Assembly: GCF_037975245.1 (NCBI RefSeq)
Contig: NC_092569.1
Location: 23,694,168-23,758,167, forward strand
Direction: 5' to 3'
DNA from: Apostichopus japonicus
Taxonomy: Eukaryota > Echinodermata > Holothuroidea > Aspidochirotida > Stichopodidae
Length of the DNA stretch: 64,000 nucleotides
The notes below the pieces were generated by a model. The model was given only the letters and a program-made list of their open reading frames with translations. It was not told the DNA's origin and made no database searches. Shown here piece after piece: positions 11,501 to 23,519 of this stretch (position 1 is its first letter; each line of letters opens with the position of its first letter). Made by a program: the position numbers and the translations under genes.

Positions 11501-14500
11501 TCTCCTTTGGGATCTTCACATGTTGCTTCACAAGTGCAGTTTCCATAGATCATGTTCGGAGGACACGTATATATCGAAGAACCTGGAGATAAGAGCAGTT
11601 TAGCTTTGAAATGTCGTGATTATTATGTTTTGTTTCATATTTCCATGTAGTAACATCCTAATATGAACTTAACGACGGAAAGCTGATTGCGACTTTAAAG
11701 AAAGCATGTAAATTAAATCATAATGCACATTAATGCAAAATTAATGTGATTTCTGCTATTATCACATGATATGAGTAGTGCGCTTGATATGCTACGGGGC
11801 TTACCTAGAGTCGTGCCTTGTGGTTCAGTAGTGACTGCAGTAGATGGTTCCTCTGATTCTTGCACTGTCTTACCTAAACAAGGATAGAAAGCATGTTTAT
11901 GAACAATTTAATAATGCATAATTAATGTGATTTCTTCTATTATCAAATGATATGAGTAGTGCGCTTGGTATGCTACGAGACTCACCTAGAGTCGTGCCTT
12001 GTGGTTCAGTAGTAACTCCAATAGTTGGTTCCTTTGATTCTTGCTTTGTATTACCTAGAAAACAGTATAGAAATGATGTTTATGGACAATTTTGTATTAA
12101 CGTAGTATTTTGTATTAATTTTGTAATTAATAGTAGTAGTAAGAAAGTGGTATTAGATGGTGGAAAATAAGAATATCATTAACAACGCAAATAAATTAAC
12201 AGCTAAATAGATAACGTATTCCCTCTAACCAGATAATAATATGTCCGTGTATTATCATTTACTAATCTAGTGGTCTTCTTTTCGTTATGATGTTATCTTA
12301 AAAGACCAAAATAAAGATACGCGGATATTTAAAAAGGCTGTCCATATAGACAGAATGTTGCTAATAATGCGAAAATTGTAAGATCATACATCATTAAAGG
12401 CGGCGATATCTCATTGACCTATAATTTATATTTGCAAATCCACCCCCCCCCAAAAAAAAACAATATTTGAAAGAACATTTTCAAATTTAAGTGAGAAGTA
12501 TGAAATGTATTTAGTGACCGAAATTTGTTATACAAAGTTTAACTAGTGAAATCATGCACGCAGCTTATAAAGAGTTAACATTTGTCTTTAATTTCACGTC
12601 ATACGCTCACATCTTAAGACTTATCTTTGAACACAGAACAAAGCTTAAATTTCCTACCAATGAACAAAAGGCTTCTATAACGATTCAGCAGTATTGAAAG
12701 GAAGTTGTATGGTTCTTAAAGCAAAATAACATAAATATATCATAGGAAATGAGCCGAACTTAATAAAGTTAAGGTTCAACGCAATATAAGGCTTCCCGGA
12801 ATTCTATGAATATCGGCATTTCATATAAAAATGTAATGCGCCTATACCTTTAGCAATCACAATAGGCTCTACATAATGTTCTATCCAACCGGACACCGAC
12901 CCAGAAATAAAGCAGATATACCTAATGAAATGCCTTTAAATTCGACTCAATCCATTTAAATCTCTAGTATTAATGTAATTTAGCCACTACATTTTCTAAG
13001 TTTCTTTGTACATATTATGTTCCGTTCATTATACAACAATGAAACTATTTTGTTTTGCGAAATTGTTGTGACAAAGTGCAGTGATGCATCTCAATAGATA
13101 TGTCTCCATGCAAACAGTGTCACATAAGGTTATCTTGATTTTGTCGAAAGTTAGTATTGGGCATTCCGATTCCAATAAAGTCAGATCCATGCCAATAATC
13201 TGTCAACAGACATTTTAATTTTCAAAACGAACATATATAACACTAGTGCAGTGATTAATTTATTGAAGGAGTCAGTAGTATAGATGCAGCTCCTACCACA
13301 AGAAAACTTCCTCATAGTTTGTGTTTGATTGTCGTTTTACTCTCTTTAACTTTTGAACAATTATCGTGTTCATACACAACAATTGTCCTTCAAATATTGT
13401 TTGCTTTCTGACGTACAAGTTTTTAAACTTTTCAAACAAACATTATTGAAAGAACAAATTAAATATATTAAGCTACTTTATAGTTTCAAAATCAAATATT
13501 TATATTGATTCCATATTACTGTGTTTGCTCCAATTTGCTAATTATCAGTCAGCATGTATTATCTGAAGGTAAATTGAAATACTTTTTTTGGTAACCAATG
13601 CGATGGTTGATCTACTGTGAATACCGAAATATTTGATAACATTTCTTGTATCGGATTGCGCGTCATAAACTAATTTTATTTAATTATATTTTCAAGTGAA
13701 TTATAGCAAGGATTCTGAGGATGGGAGCTGAGTAGGATGTACTCCGATAAACATAAATTCAGCCAATATCAATTAGAAAGGGAACAAAGTACAAATTTGC
13801 AGGTTTATCTAAAGAATGCTCATTTCTTATTGACCCAAATTATTCATAAAAAGCTCTTGGTAGAAAGATATAGTTATGTAATAGTGTACTTAACTACGGC
13901 CAAGTAAGTTACAAACCAAATGAACACAAACGTAGATCATATATTTCTCTTCAACATATTCCCCAGGCAAAGGAATTACAACAACTACTGAGGATATCTT
14001 GACCTCTTCTACTGCACAAACATCAGAGGATATGCCATCCACAGAAGCTGTTGGTAGCACTAATAATCCGCCGGGTGGGTATCCTTACTTTTACATATTT
14101 ATATGTTATCTGTTGAAACCATGCATACACACATATACCATCTACTGAAGCTGTTGGTAGCACTAATACATTACCAAGTGGGTATGCGTACTTTAGCATA
14201 TATGGAGGTAATCTGCTTGAAGCATGCATGCATACATATACCATCTACTGAAGCTGTTGGTAGCACTAATGCAAAAGTACTTGTTCTAAATTAGATTTTC
14301 AAGTAAATTATAACAAGGGTATGGATGAGGGGAGGGGTGTGGGATGTACTCCGATAAACATATATTAAGCCAACATTTTAAATAACGAGGGAAAAGTAAA
14401 AAAATTAAGGGTTATCCCACAGAAATCCCTTTTATTATTGACCCAAATTATTCTTTAAAAGCTTTGTTTAGTAAGATATAGTTATGTAACAGTCTCCTTG

Positions 14501-17281
14501 ACTACGGTCAAATAAATTACTAATCAAATGAAATCAAACTTAGATCATATATTTCTCTTCAGCGTATTCTTCAGGCAAAGGAGTTTCTACAACTACTGAG
14601 GATATCTTGACCTCTTCAACTGCACAAACATCAGAGGATATACCATCCACAGAAGCTGTTGGTAGCACTTATAATCCACTAGGTGGGTATACGTAATTTT
14701 ACATATTAAGAGGTTATTTGTTGTAACCATGCATACATACATATACCATCTACTGAAGCTGTTGGTAGCACTAATAATCCACCAGGTGGGTATACGTACT
14801 TTTGCATATTAGCAGGTTATCTGCTGTAACCATGCATTCATACATATCATCCACAGAAGCTGTTGGTAGCACTAATACATTACCAAGTGGGTATACGTAC
14901 TATTGCATATTAGGATGTTATCTGTTGTAACTATGCATGCATACATATTCCATCTACAGAAGCTGTTGGCAGCCCTACTGTCGAGTCATTGTATACAGAC
15001 TGTCAGGAAGTTTATGACGCTGGACATACACAAGATGGGGTTTATACAATCATGCCAACTGGATGGCCTGGTTCACCGTTCAACGTATCTTGTAACATGG
15101 AAAACGGTGGAGGGTGGACCGTAAGTCTTGATTTAAAAAAAAGTTATGTTTCAACTATGTTTCTGTGAGTTATTATGATTTAGTCTATAGCAGACGCTAA
15201 TGAAAGTACGAGTTTCTGTTTTTGGTTTAGTTGCACTTTATAATTCTTAACCAGGAATTGAATATATTAAAAATACTTTAGTAGATGCAAAGGGTGACAA
15301 TCATAAAAAAAAAATGTCCTTCCCCCTGAAGAAAAACAAAACAAAGAACGTCCTAAGTTTTTCATACTGAAACATTATTTTTTTATAAATATATATTCGT
15401 GCGGTATTTCTTGAATAAGTTTGTGTGTTAGCATGCTTCAAATACTCCAATAACTCTCTTTATTTCATTATTTTTACCTGCTATCTTTTCAGGTGTTTCA
15501 ACGTCGTACCGATGGCTCTACTAGTTTTTATCAAAACTGGACCGCGTACAAAGAAGGGTTTGGTGACAGCAGGAACTTATGGCTAGGAAATGAAAAGCTT
15601 CATTACTTGACTAACCAGAGAAACTACAAGCTTCGCTTTGACATCACTACTTCTAGTGGATCGGCTAAATATGCTGAATATACAAAATTTCAAATCGAGT
15701 CTGAAAGCAGCAACTACACAATGAATAAACTGGGCAGTCGCAGTGGAAACACAGGTTTGTTGCATGTTGGATATTTGCGCCTTGCCTTGGATAACAGGTC
15801 AAGTTAAAGTTACTAGAATGTTCACACTAACCTTTATGAAAAAATGGTTGTCACGGTTTCAGCACTTCTTGATGTTAAATATTACCTACAAAATATGTAT
15901 GAGTATACTGTATCAGAAACCCTTACAAAGAGGGTTGGTATAACACCCCCCCCCCCTCCCTCCTTTCACACTTCACACACAGCCTTTCTCCTGTTGTATC
16001 GACGAGATAATTATATAGTTTATAATCCAGTTCAGGGTATGTAGGATCAGTCGCACGCATTAATTAGAAGGCAAAAACCGATAGAAACAGAACAAGTGAT
16101 GAAATTATACCAAATACCAAATTGCTGTTTATTTGTCTCTCCCTTCCAATCATCTAAATTTAGTGGCAATTTATATGAAGAAACCTTTTCACTTTCGCCA
16201 GTTTTGGTTTCATAATCTTGCAATTGAAAGAGCAAGAAGGTTTTGCCTCTCCCAGGCTGGACCCGTTACCTTAACCGTCTCAATTGAATACTGTTGGTAT
16301 CTTTGACAAAATATTGAAGTAGTCTGACTAGTCGATGAACAAGAATGTATGCTGAATGAGAAAGCATCAAGCAACAGGAAATATTATGGAAGAGAAATAC
16401 GACCATATATCTTCACAGAACCAGTAAAAGAGAATTAAATATTGAGGGCTTGCACTGAACACATTCCACTAGCAGAATAATGTTTCTTATAACATATGTA
16501 AAACAATTATACCAAGAAGAACCGTACACCGTGTTTCAAGACAAAGACAAACTGAGACATAGAATGAAATAAATATGTGAATATAATAAATAAAAACTAT
16601 TTAATGGAAAGAGTTAGGTCTCCGTTCGGACCAAATACCATATTTACTCATATTATCATAATATTTAATATCTATAGACAATAATTTTATGTAACCAGTT
16701 AATTTCAATCCAGATCAATGATCCTCTTAAAGTCACATCCATTGAGAGGGTAAACTTATACATCAGTGCATGAGATATATAGTGATCGCAAAATTATTCA
16801 ACCGATGATAACAAATAATTCAATTCAATATGCATCCCCTCCCCTTCATTCTAGTTTACTTTAATGCCTATTTCATGACCCAACAAAATTGTCTGCAATA
16901 TATCAGGATACTTACGCTATAGTTTAATGGCCAAGTATTAACCTCTGCTGGTTTTTGCTGTTTTGCTTAACAGGTGATCAACTCTCTTATAACAAGGGAC
17001 AACAATTCAGCACGCATGACCGAGACAATGACGGATGTGTTAGCTTCAACTGTGCAGAGAAGCACAGAAGTGGCTGGTGGCACTCGGATAGTTGGTGCTC
17101 TTCTTGTAATAGTAATAGCTATTGCTATAACTTCCAATACAGCAGCAAATGCAAGTCAACTTGTACTACTGAAAACCTTAACGGAGTCTACAATGGAGGC
17201 AACGGGGAAATGATCTTCTCTCATTATCATACTTATTGCAACGTCCAATTCGTTGAGATGAAAATTCGACCATCCTCTTGA
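8502..17281 (+). CDS. Secreted fibrinogen-related (FReD) protein, seven predicted exons
   Basis: Predicted exons: 8502-8571, 10562-10627, 13967-14074, 14575-14682, 14960-15120, 15493-15754, 16974-17281 (1083 nt, 360 aa). All have AG/GT borders and compatible phases (1,1,1,1,0,1). Exon 1 is a signal peptide (MKRKMLFQLFF then a hydrophobic core ending TVQAG). Exon 2 gives a short four-Cys segment (LCDFAEKFPCKGSHCLPSPC). Exons 3-4 are near-identical Ser/Thr-rich linkers (TEDILTSSTAQTSED, PSTEAVGST), likely O-glycosylated. Exons 5-7 form the FReD: DCQEVYDAGHTQDGVY, GGGWT, VFQRRTDGS, NLWLGNEK, a Ca-site-like DRDND followed by NCAEKHRSGWW, ending KIRPSS. FReD proteins of this kind (ficolins, FREPs, tachylectins) bind acetylated glycans on microbes. 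Assigning exons 1-2 to the FReD exons rests on phase and order only. No transmembrane segment is seen. Confidence 0.75.
10933..12054 (-). pseudogene. Inverted partial FReD copy: linkers, TIL-like, VWC/EGF, FReD-N
   Basis: On the minus strand four exons with sound splice sites follow in order: linker 11986-12054 (69 nt), linker 11805-11873 (69 nt), TIL-like exon 11368-11582 (CPPNMIYGNCTCEATCED, then more Cys pairs) and 10933-11238 (NGKTYVNDNCTQKCSCS, an EGF-like CNDGYEGDGETC, then the FReD start DCQEVYDAGHTQDGVY to GGGWT). Phases agree (1,1,0,0). The reading frames are open and the exons match the plus-strand pseudogene at 195-1594. No middle or C-terminal FReD exon follows on the minus strand (10560-10930 holds only intron and an exon of the opposite-strand gene), and I see no leader exon upstream. 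It is therefore an incomplete copy inside an intron of the plus-strand FReD gene. A functional alternative, such as splicing to distant exons, cannot be excluded. Confidence 0.75.
12550..13030. repeat. Block duplicated at 61690-62180
   Basis: About 480 bp match 61690-62180 in the same orientation. Shared landmarks are GAACACAGAACAAAGCTT, CGATTCAGCAGTATT and CCGGACACCGACCCAGAAAT. On the minus strand both copies keep an open stretch (GSVSGWIE, PIVIAKG) ending at a possible donor GGTA/GGTAAAG, so a small decayed exon is conceivable. I do not recognise it. It lies in the large intron between exons 2 and 3 of the plus-strand FReD gene. Confidence 0.7.
13685..14900 (+). repeat. Tandem duplication carrying linker exons, with decayed exon copies
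   Basis: Two units of about 608 bp (13685-14292 and 14293-14900) each contain one intact 108-nt linker exon and one or two shorter echoes of its 3' half (PSTEAVGST coding) near 14131, 14237, 14745 and 14850. The echoes mostly lack an acceptor AG (CTACTG instead of CCACAG) or a donor GT (AAGTGGG), so they look unspliced. A final echo at 14960 keeps the AG and is joined to the FReD-N exon. This shows stepwise exon amplification that lengthens the linker. Confidence 0.75.
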
Positions 17282-17915
17282 GTTGATGACGGATAGTCTT
17301 TCATATAATTTGTCTCGAAACATTTGTAAAATAAACAAATAGATTTCGTTATGAGAAAGACAAATCAACTGGACGAAACGAGCCATTGGTAGTATCCGTG
17401 AAAATAATACATTAAATTATGTATCATCTTCGGGGATTGAAAACTCTCAAGAAAACTTTCATTAGGAGATTATATGTTCAAATGTGAGTGGCAGATTTAC
17501 AAAAAAAAAATAGTATTCCTTAATCTTCAGACGTACGCACTGTTGAATATTCCTTTATTTGAAATAATTTCCTAACTGATCATGTTTTCAGTTTTGTTCA
17601 ATTTTGTTTGTTTTTTTCCCACTGTATTTATTTACAATACCGTAACATATAATACAAAAGAATCAGCAAAAAGACTTACATAAAGAAGCTTACATTAAGA
17701 AATCATAATAGTCGTTAAGGTTACACAAATTGTTGTTTTGCTTAGATATAAAATAGTAAAAGTCAAGTAGAAAGCGAAACTTAAAATAAAATTCGTGCGT
17801 ATCTGGGATTTTGTTATTCAACCTACAAGTGTAAATATACTGTTTAGCATGCAAAGTTAAAAGGTTAAAAGGATTACCCATATCATCAAAATCACCAAAA
17901 CAAATATTGGACAAA

Positions 17916-20351
17916 TTAAAAGTATAAGTAATTTTGAATGCAATTTGAATTCACTGCCTCCCAGAAGCGCTCAACGTGACTACAATTATGGAACAAATGT
18001 ATTAGTGTTTCATCGGCATTCTTGCAAAATGAACAGAGTGGAGAATTGACCTTTTTCAGTTTATAAAGCAAGCTATTTATGCCTAAAATACGATGTAGGA
18101 AACGCAATTGTAAATATGATACTTTGGGGTTATTCACAGCCGTATACGGAAGCCTAATAATCTTATTCCAATCTACTTTACTGGAAATTTCATAGCTTGC
18201 CATTTCATACAAGACGACGGGGCGTGCAGAGACCGGTAGTTAGCTTATTTTAAACATTTGTGGTTATTTTAAGTGTGCGAATGCATATAAAAGTTATTTT
18301 CACTCATTGGGAGCAAATCAGAATCATGGTACCCCCTCCCATGACCAGGAATGGCGTGAATAATCCCATAGTATGAATTAAATGGAAAATTTCTAATATT
18401 TATTTTCGCTTGAAACGTGTTACATGGAATTACCGAGCCATCGTTTTAATGACATCTTTCAAATGAATTTTTCTGTGATTTAAAAGATTATAATGGAAAT
18501 CATATTGTTAACCAATATATGAATGTTGTTTAAAATGATTTCATTGCCGTAATTGCTATCTGGATGATAAAAATTAAACTCAGCCCAAGCCTCACACACT
18601 TCTCTGCAAAAATTAGAAATACGTGAAACTGCCTCCTTATTGAAATAAAATTTGAAAAGAAAAGCACCACCGAATAACACTAAAAAGAAAAACAAATTGC
18701 GAAATGGCCAAACTCTTAATAACAGTTATTTTACCAGTTGTCATGTTTTGACAACATTCCAAGTAAATGTTTGAGCCTGGATAATTTGGGAAGATAATTC
18801 AACGAAAAGAAATCTTCATTGTTTGTAGTAAATGTGACATCAACATATTTCACGGGACCAGGATTAACATTAAAACCATACTCAAAAAAATAACGGGGAA
18901 CCCTTGAAACCAAAGCACCCAATGGAAAAAAGAATGATTTGCTGAACTTAACTTTTAAACCCTAAGCGACAGACAAATTATTAAGAATGTTAACAACCTC
19001 TACAAGAAAAATAAAACAGTATCATCGGCATATTGTAAAATTCTAATTTCAGAGTTATTAATATAGATATGCCTTTGAAAGGACAGCTGGTTTTAACCAT
19101 GAACGTGAGAAATTCTGAACATAAAATAAAGAGGTAAGGACTGAGTGGACAACCCTGTCTTTCACCTCGAGAAATATTAAAATACTGAGAGAGATGACCA
19201 TTGTTAATAACACAAGATGTAACGTTCCCATAATAGGTTCTAACCCACCTAATAAAATTTGGACCAAAATTGAAGAATTTTAAACTTTGATAAAGAAACT
19301 CCTATGTCCAAACAATCAAAAGCCTTTTCCAAATCTAGAAAAAGAAGAGTACCTGAAATATTGTTAGAATAACAATGATCAATGAGGTCTAAAACTAGTC
19401 TAATGTTCTCACCAATGAAACGTCCCTTTAAGAATCCAGTTTGCTCCTCACTAATAATGTAATTTAAAACACGCTTCACGCGGGTTGCCAGAAATTTTGC
19501 ATCAATCTTGTAGTCAGTATTTAAAATTGCTATAGGCCTCCATTTTTTCAAAAATTGTAAATCTTTTGAAGGCTTTGGAATCAAAGAGATTATTGCTCCG
19601 CCCTGTTCATCGGCTAAGTGTGTATACAACTGAAAGCAAAATTAAGAGAATTAACAACAAATCACCTAAAATATCCCAAAAATGTATATACATAAAATTC
19701 AACTGATAATCCATCAGAACCAGGGGTTTTATTCTTTTGTATGGACCCAATAGCCTCTTTACATTCATTGATGGTAAAAAGACCCTCGCACAAATAACTC
19801 TGATCATCGGTAAGACTGTTGTGATCAATACAAACAGCATCAAAAAACGAAACAGGAGAAATATTAGGACACTTAGTATGAAGTTTACGATAAAAACTAA
19901 CAGCCTCACTTAAAATATCCTGACAATTTGAAACAATACGATCATCTACACTGTGAAGCTGTAATAGGTTATTATTTACCTTGTTGTAACGTTCAAGCTT
20001 AAGAAAATACTGTGAATTTTCCTTACCATATTAACACCATCTAGCCATAGAATGAATAACCATACCCTGAAATTTATTATCATATAACATATCTAAATTG
20101 TTTCGCAGATCTGCTAGAGTACTATTTAAACGTTCAAATGGGCAGATAGTGATTAAACTTTCCAACCTGGCAATCTCATTTACGAGATAGTATTCAAACC
20201 TGTTACGCTCTTTCGCACGAATGGAAGAATAACGCATACTAAAAGAACGGATGTTCACCTTAACAGCTTCCCAGAGAAGGGAATCATTCAAATAGGAATC
20301 ATATGAAGCAGTTTTGTTAATAATATCAATCATAGAATTAAAATAGCACAA
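17916..20351 (-). pseudogene. LINE ORF2 reverse transcriptase remnant (Tx1/L1-like)
   Basis: Minus-strand blocks in several frames are collinear with an L1/Tx1 ORF2. They include an LWEAVKVNIRS linker (20351-20031), an RT finger/palm (IPKPSKDL, LKKWRPIAILNTDYKI, EEQTGFLKGRFIGENIR, LFLDLEKAFD; 19629 to about 19260), an RGERQGCPLSP motif (about 19150), a QYADDT catalytic motif (about 19020-19040) and a C-terminal SPLCSFCKNADETLIHLF zinc-knuckle-like segment (18212-17916). Frameshifts between blocks abolish function. Confidence 0.85.
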
Positions 20352-21379
20352 ATCTTCTAAAAGTGAAACATTTCACTTCCAGTAGCCACGGCCCATTGGC
20401 TCGATCTTACAATTAATAGTAAGAGTAACGCTAGAAAGGTCGGACCTAAAAATAGAAACAATGTCAGCTGCACTACAGTTTGAACAATGTGTCTAGAACA
20501 CCAAAATAAATCGAGTCGACAGTGAATAGAATTATCAACAGAAGAATGCTAGGTGAAAAGCCGGGCGTTAGGATTACGATCACGCCAAACATCAATAAGA
20601 TCATGATTTTCTGCTATCTGAAGCATAGTTTGACGGGCATTAAAATTAGTTCTTTGCAACCCAACAAATTTATCATGAGTTCAATTACCTACAAAATTAA
20701 AATTAAAATCACCGCGCAAATAATCGATGTACAACCAAATGCTGTCAAATGTTATGCAATAGGCCTATTACTAAATTAAAATGGGTCATCCTCGTTTGGG
20801 CCATAAACATTAATTACAGCATAAATCTGATCGTATACATTTAAATCAATAACAATAAACCTTCCATTTTCATCGACCCTAGTTCTTATAATAGTTTAAT
20901 GAGTTTTGGGTTGAAAAATAAACCAACACCTCTACTGCTATTATCCGCATGGTAAAATAAAAGAAGATATAACCCCATTCTTTTTACCAAGAGTTAACGT
21001 CACAAGGGACATAGTGAGAATCTTGTAGTAAACTAACGTAAAAACGACGATAAAGTAAATAAATAAATAACTTTCTCCTATTCATATAGTTACGTAACCC
21101 ACGAGCATTTCACGAAACAAATTTTACTTCAATCATGATGTACTTCTACTTATAGGATAAAGTTAAACTAATTTTGCTGGCCACAAACATTATAAAGTCA
21201 CGATAGATACAGTGGTATTAAGCAATCAGAAAAAGAAGAGTTCTAAACCCCAAACAGCCTGCAGAAAAATCTGACCTTGAGAGATAGGTTTGCTTGGAGC
21301 AGGGGCGGGTCAACGTCGTAAAACAGCAGAGTACTGAGATTACCAGGAAGATACATCGGGCCCCTAGTGCTGGAGTAAA

Positions 21380-22160
21380 CTAGACAACTACATGATGGCA
21401 ATAAGGAGAAGGTAAATGGTTACCATTTTGATCACGCCATTGTCCTGACAAAAAAAAATGCAGTTTAATGCCTTCCGAGTATAATTGCAAAACACGATCA
21501 CTCCATTTCCGCTTCTCCGGTATATCAGCATAGGTGAGATCGTCGGTGATAAAATATTCCCTATCGATGAGCGAGGTTCGCTGCTTCCGTAGAATAGTAA
21601 GTTTATCTTTAAAAGTGGTAAGTCGCACTAAAATATGTCTAGGTCGTTGCTCGTTAGGACGGAAAGCACCGTCACGATGAGCTCTAAGAACTTCAGCATC
21701 TTGAACGCCGGCAGTAAGAAACACACTCTTAAAAATAGCAACACAATCCTCATCCTCAGAATATGGAAAGCCAAGATGCGAAGATTACACTTTCAAGAAA
21801 AGCGCTCTTGTTTATTCACAGCTACCAACAAGTTTTCGTTAGCTTCCTCAAAATCGCAAACTTTAGTTTCCAAGGCAGTGATATGTCGTTGTGTTTCTGC
21901 ATATTTTGTCTCGAGCACTTCACTCGGGTGCTAATCAAAGCCAAAGCTCTATTGAATTCCCCATCAATAAGATTCAGGTCATCTTTAATACGATGCATGG
22001 ATTCCCGAATAGACTTGCCCAAGTCGTCAACCTGCTCCTGAGGAATTGTATAGGCTAAGGCTCGCCTTACAAAATCTAACGTACGAGGTGAAGGCGTTGT
22101 CTGCTGATTCTTACTTTTAGCCACTTTATTTGCTCTTCTAGTACTGGTGGAGGGACTCAT
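21380..22160 (-). pseudogene. LINE ORF1 remnant (L1 ORF1p-like)
   Basis: The first block (22160 to about 21822) starts MSPSTSTRRANKVAKSK and is basic, then helical. The second (about 21724-21380) contains RPRHILVRLTTFKDKLTILR, the signature of the RNA-binding central domain of L1-type ORF1 proteins, followed by an ADIPEKRK segment. The two blocks are in different frames and the junction is a frameshift near 21750-21830. In L1 elements this protein binds element RNA and forms trimers. Confidence 0.8.
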
Positions 22161-22379
22161 GATGACAAACAGTTGAGAATAGTGATTATAATTGTTTACT
22201 TTCTCTCATATGAGTAGTGAGTTAATGTCCCGATGTAGTTAATAAGGATGAATTCTGCGGAGCCCAAATAACGTGGAGCACTCTACTACACCGCCATATT
22301 GCATAATGAATATGAATAAACAAAATGAACAGGATCATATATGTGTATGTATTTGGTTCATTGTGTTTATATTCCTAGA

Positions 22380-23200
22380 GAAGAGTGGCGTAACCAACGG
22401 GAAAAGTAGGCTGGAACCCCACCCCCAGTCAAATATCCCCCCCCCCCATGACAAATTTGGGAAAGAAAAATATTGGACGAAAGTGACAAAATGCATTTAA
22501 AGGCTTAGTTAAACTAGTTCGCGGTTGGCGTTCATTCTTAATTGACGGGAATTCTCAAGTTTTGTACCCGTCAATTGCGTCTCATGTTAAATATTATCCT
22601 ATCCATTTGCTTTCTGTTATCGCTACGAGGACCCCATCCCCCATTCGAGGCCCCAATGCCCGTCAAACACCCTACCAAACGGGACAACCTGCTACCATGC
22701 TTGTTATATTAGATGTATATTTATAAACTTTTCCATCGTTAGTTATGTCAACCGTCCGTTAATCCGAACCAAGTCTTGCTACTTGGAAGCTGCAGCATGA
22801 TATATTACGTAATTCGTAGACAATGAGGTCTGTAATGTTGAAGAAATAGTTCGAACCAAAGGGAGAATTTCATATAAAACAATTAAAAGTACTAAAAAAC
22901 TGAACCAAATTGTCAAAATCCCATCGCTGTTTGACGTTTTAAATTGATCCAAATTCTAAATTTGTTTCGGCGAATAAAACATTTTACTTAAAAATGAATC
23001 ATCCAATAACAAAATACACATACATTTTATAGACAAAGTCCGAGAGATTCTCCAAGTACTGTAAATAGTACGAGAACAGAGCACACAGTGTTATCAGCTT
23101 AGAGTTTAGTGAATTTATCCAGACGCGTAGGCAGGGGGACAATGGGGCAGTCGCTCCGCCCCCACCCCTCCAAAAAAAATCTTTGAAACAATCACACACG
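22380..23200. other. AT-rich stretch with eroded MITE-like fragments
   Basis: There is a GAGTGGCGTAACCAACGGG fragment near 22383 and a GACGCGTAGGCAGGGGGACA fragment near 23123. Both are followed by C-rich runs and resemble single ends of the CAGTGGCGTAG MITE family, but I could not pair them into complete elements. No gene is visible. Confidence 0.35.
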
Positions 23201-23519
23201 CATATGATGGGACAAACTCCGCATAATATATCCGCGTATTAATTCGAATTTGGATATATACACGTATTAATTCGTATTAATATCATGTTGTTGTCTAGAT
23301 CAAGTAGATTTGGCCTGGATGTACTTCAATAGAGACTCATTTATTGCCATGGAGAGGCTGCTTTGTGATAACTCTCGAAACTCGTTTTGAAAGCTATAAG
23401 ACATGCCAGTTATTGTCTGATTTAATGCGCGTATATATTCGAATTAATACGCGTATATATTCGTATTAATATGTTTTATGGATGACCACATCAGATGTTA
23501 CATAATCAAATGACAACTG

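Larger units (their letters stand above)
17600..22290 (-). mobile_element. Nearly full-length decayed L1/Tx1-like LINE
   Basis: Read on the minus strand, a short GC-richer 5' region (about 22165-22290) is followed by an ORF1 remnant, then an endonuclease/reverse-transcriptase ORF2 remnant to about 17916 and a T/A-rich 3' region to about 17600. The 4.7-kb length and two-ORF order fit the L1/Tx1 group. Multiple frameshifts and stops make it inactive. The minus-strand endonuclease zone (20400-21150) is badly eroded. There is no host gene in this interval. Confidence 0.85.
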
